Assembly (NCBI GenBank): GCA_026075535.2
Contig: AP026546.1
Coordinates: 6,572,001-6,636,000 of the forward strand
Source: Tricholoma matsutake
Lineage: Eukaryota > Basidiomycota > Agaricomycetes > Agaricales > Tricholomataceae
Direction: 5' to 3'
DNA: 64,000 nt
Below the pieces are notes generated by a model, which was given only the letters and a program-made list of their open reading frames with translations, made no database searches and was not told where the DNA came from. Every line of letters starts with the position of its first letter. The first letter of the stretch is position 1. The position numbers and the translations under genes were made by a program. This document shows positions 62,313 through 64,000 of the stretch, piece after piece.

Positions 62313-64000
62313 TCATAACACAAAGAGAGGTCCGAACATGGAGAGGAAAATACTAAATCCCACGATTGCAGAGAAGAGCTCCCACCCAGCCATAGTCGCC
62401 AAGAAACCATTGGCAGCTGACGTCGAGCCCGTCGACCGCGGTAACGACGATGAAGAAGAGGCACCGCCCTGTCAAAAGGTTATCAATGCTAACGTAACAT
62501 TCAAGCGGCACGTACGGAAGTCGAGGACCCCGATCCGCGTGTCGCAGCTGGGGTAGAAGCAGCTGGAGTCACTGTGGGTGTCGCCGTCTGTGTGGATACA
62601 CTTGTCCCAGATATAAAAAACCCATTGCCAATAGTACTGAAGGTCGTGCAGGATGAGGATGACGGGGCTGGGTGAGCCGCTGGTGTTGCTGGTTGTCCCT
62701 GGAAGAACGTAGACCCTCCGTAGACGCCCATTGGCTGTAGAGCGTTAAAACGGGCTGTGAGTGGAGAATAGAAGTAACTCACTTCGCCACTATCTGCCTT
62801 GCAGTTCTCAAATGCGCCGGAGCCGTAGTTAGCGGGCATGTTCCAGTCACAGCCCATCACATCATATATATGCTAGAAGTATACATGAAATTACAGATAA
62901 CTGTTAGCGACAAATAAAACTCAGAAAGTCATCGACATGTACCTGGCAATACGTGGGGGCATTCCTACCGGGCTTGCAAGCTCTGATACAGAACTGAGTA
63001 TCAGAGAGAAAATTCTACCGAGAAACAGGTAAGAGATATGATAAGTTGAAAAATGGGTTGTAAGGGAAAAACGCATACCGTCCACTCGTGGAGCTGCTCA
63101 AGTGCTCCAAAAGCATTCGAAAAGACGAGGCCGCCAATAGGATTACCTACCAAATATCATGAGGAAGAGTATGTGATGAACGTTGATGTACATGCCATTC
63201 CCATCTGCTCCATGTGGATCAAGCTTTGCTCAGAGGCAAGAATCGAGTAGAAACAGGGAGGCCAACGAGAATCTCATCGTAAATATCGGAATAACAAAAA
63301 CGATACTTGGAATACGTACCTCTCCCTGAATACAAGGAGCAACGTTAGCAATCAGTGATGAAACCAGTTATATCGGCTTACACCACCATCCCCACGTGGA
63401 ACGTTGATGAGTGTCAGGTCCCCGACACCTAGAAGGTATTAACGTTGCGTGAAAGAGACTGGGGGATTGTGTGTGGGCACCTGTGACTTGAACAAAATCT
63501 GGTGTCTCGATGAAATGTGCGCCTTTGATGGCGCCATCAGGTATTAAGCGCGCGCCAGTGCCGTTCTGTCATGGCTGTTGGAAAAACGGAAACCCCATGG
63601 AGATGGAGAAAAACCTTGGTACACCAGGCAACAGCAATGCGCTGCATGAGTAATAGGATAAGCAACGAAAAATTCGAGAAGGGTATGACACGACTCGCCT
63701 CGATATTTCCGATCGAAGAGCCTGCCCCTGGATTGGGAGGACCGAAGATACACCAGTCTTCTACTGAGTTCACTGCAGGCCAAGATAAGTTCTGCATAAA
63801 GGAAGATGTTCTGATTTCTGACCATATACATTTTGGCAATTGGACGCCTGGTTGACCGATGTTCCACACTGATTAGTGCCTGTCTGGCCCTGTTGTGTCT
63901 GGTTCGGGGCGTTCGAAGGTAAGTAGGTCGCGCTATACGACTGAGCATTTGCGCCGAGAAACACTGCCAGGAACAGGAATAACGTCACGGAAGGACAGTA
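62313..64000 (-). CDS. Secreted 'macrofage activating glycoprotein' homologue 2, 5' end outside the window
   Basis: Exons (minus): >64,000-63,823, 63,772-63,699, 63,641-63,615, 63,565-63,481, 63,428-63,381, 63,325-63,320, 63,223-63,196, 63,146-63,079, 63,014-62,943, 62,872-62,783, 62,734-62,516 and 62,468-62,313. The exon order and most lengths equal those of gene 1 (74, 27, 85, 6, 68, 72 and 90 nt). It has the hydrophobic end of a signal peptide (LFLFLAVFLGANA), SYSATYLPSNAP, DWCIFGPPNPGAGSSIGNIE, DGAIKGAHFIETPDFVQVTG, HGADGNGNPIGGLVF, PMGVYGGSTFFQG and a C-terminal hydrophobic GPI-like tail. The start codon is beyond 64,000. A run of five C on + (63,419-63,423) makes exon 5 one nt longer than in gene 1 and would shift the frame. 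Two introns use GC donors. Confidence 0.82.

Noticed and set aside
1..64000. CRISPR arrays, rRNA genes, operons or bacterial signals
   Set aside because: None seen; spliceosomal introns and eukaryotic retrotransposons dominate, and tandem repeats present are satellites without spacer structure.

Overview
The window is nuclear DNA from a basidiomycete fungus, most likely an Agaricomycete. Genes are cut by many short introns (about 45-65 nt) with GT..AG ends and TACTAAC-like branch points. The host genes are Agaricomycete types: an OPT transporter, a glutathionyl-hydroquinone reductase, a CYP53-like P450, secreted 'macrofage activating glycoprotein' homologues and a DUF6699 protein. The transposons are Agaricomycete-style chromoviruses, PAT-like DIRS, copia, hAT, Tc1/pogo and Helitron. 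Species cannot be fixed from the sequence. All exon models were built by eye.

Layout: 0-5 kb holds one intact 23-exon transporter gene. About 5-53.7 kb is a transposon block with no host gene that I recognise. From left to right it holds a hAT-type MITE, a Tc1-like transposase relic, low-complexity modules, a 160-bp satellite, a Helitron relic (carrying a solo LTR and a foldback MITE), a decayed chromovirus (14.8-20.6 kb), hAT and pogo relics, an inverted second satellite array, then a large rearranged nest (25.6-51.8 kb). From 53.7 to 64 kb there is a compact gene cluster: hydroquinone reductase, MAG-like gene 1, CYP53-like P450, a small membrane protein, a DUF6699 gene, and MAG-like gene 2, which runs off the right edge.

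The nest can be read as a history. A DIRS element and a copia element lay near each other. An inversion of about 8.1 kb then cut both, leaving half of each on opposite strands. The copia target-site duplication (CTCTT) still matches across 22 kb of intervening DNA, as does the split coding sequence of both elements. Gypsy element B inserted into the copia integrase (TSD CCTGC; order relative to the inversion unknown), and young gypsy element A inserted into the 3' LTR of B (TSD GCCTG). Element A has identical 426-bp LTRs and open gag and pol, so it looks recent. Both A and B carry a primer site complementary to their own predicted RNA 5' end (Tf1/sushi-type self-priming). The LTR of B encodes a string of six hairpins with different stems and a shared loop core.

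Another young feature is a 1,051-bp element with perfect 139-bp terminal inverted repeats and a 9-bp target duplication. It carries an intron-containing piece of a RecQ-like helicase gene and sits about 290 bp upstream of the hydroquinone reductase start codon. Right-arm gene functions (quinone/GSH chemistry, benzoate-type hydroxylation, secreted glycoproteins) would fit aromatic-compound handling and surface biology, but joint action is only inference from neighbourhood.
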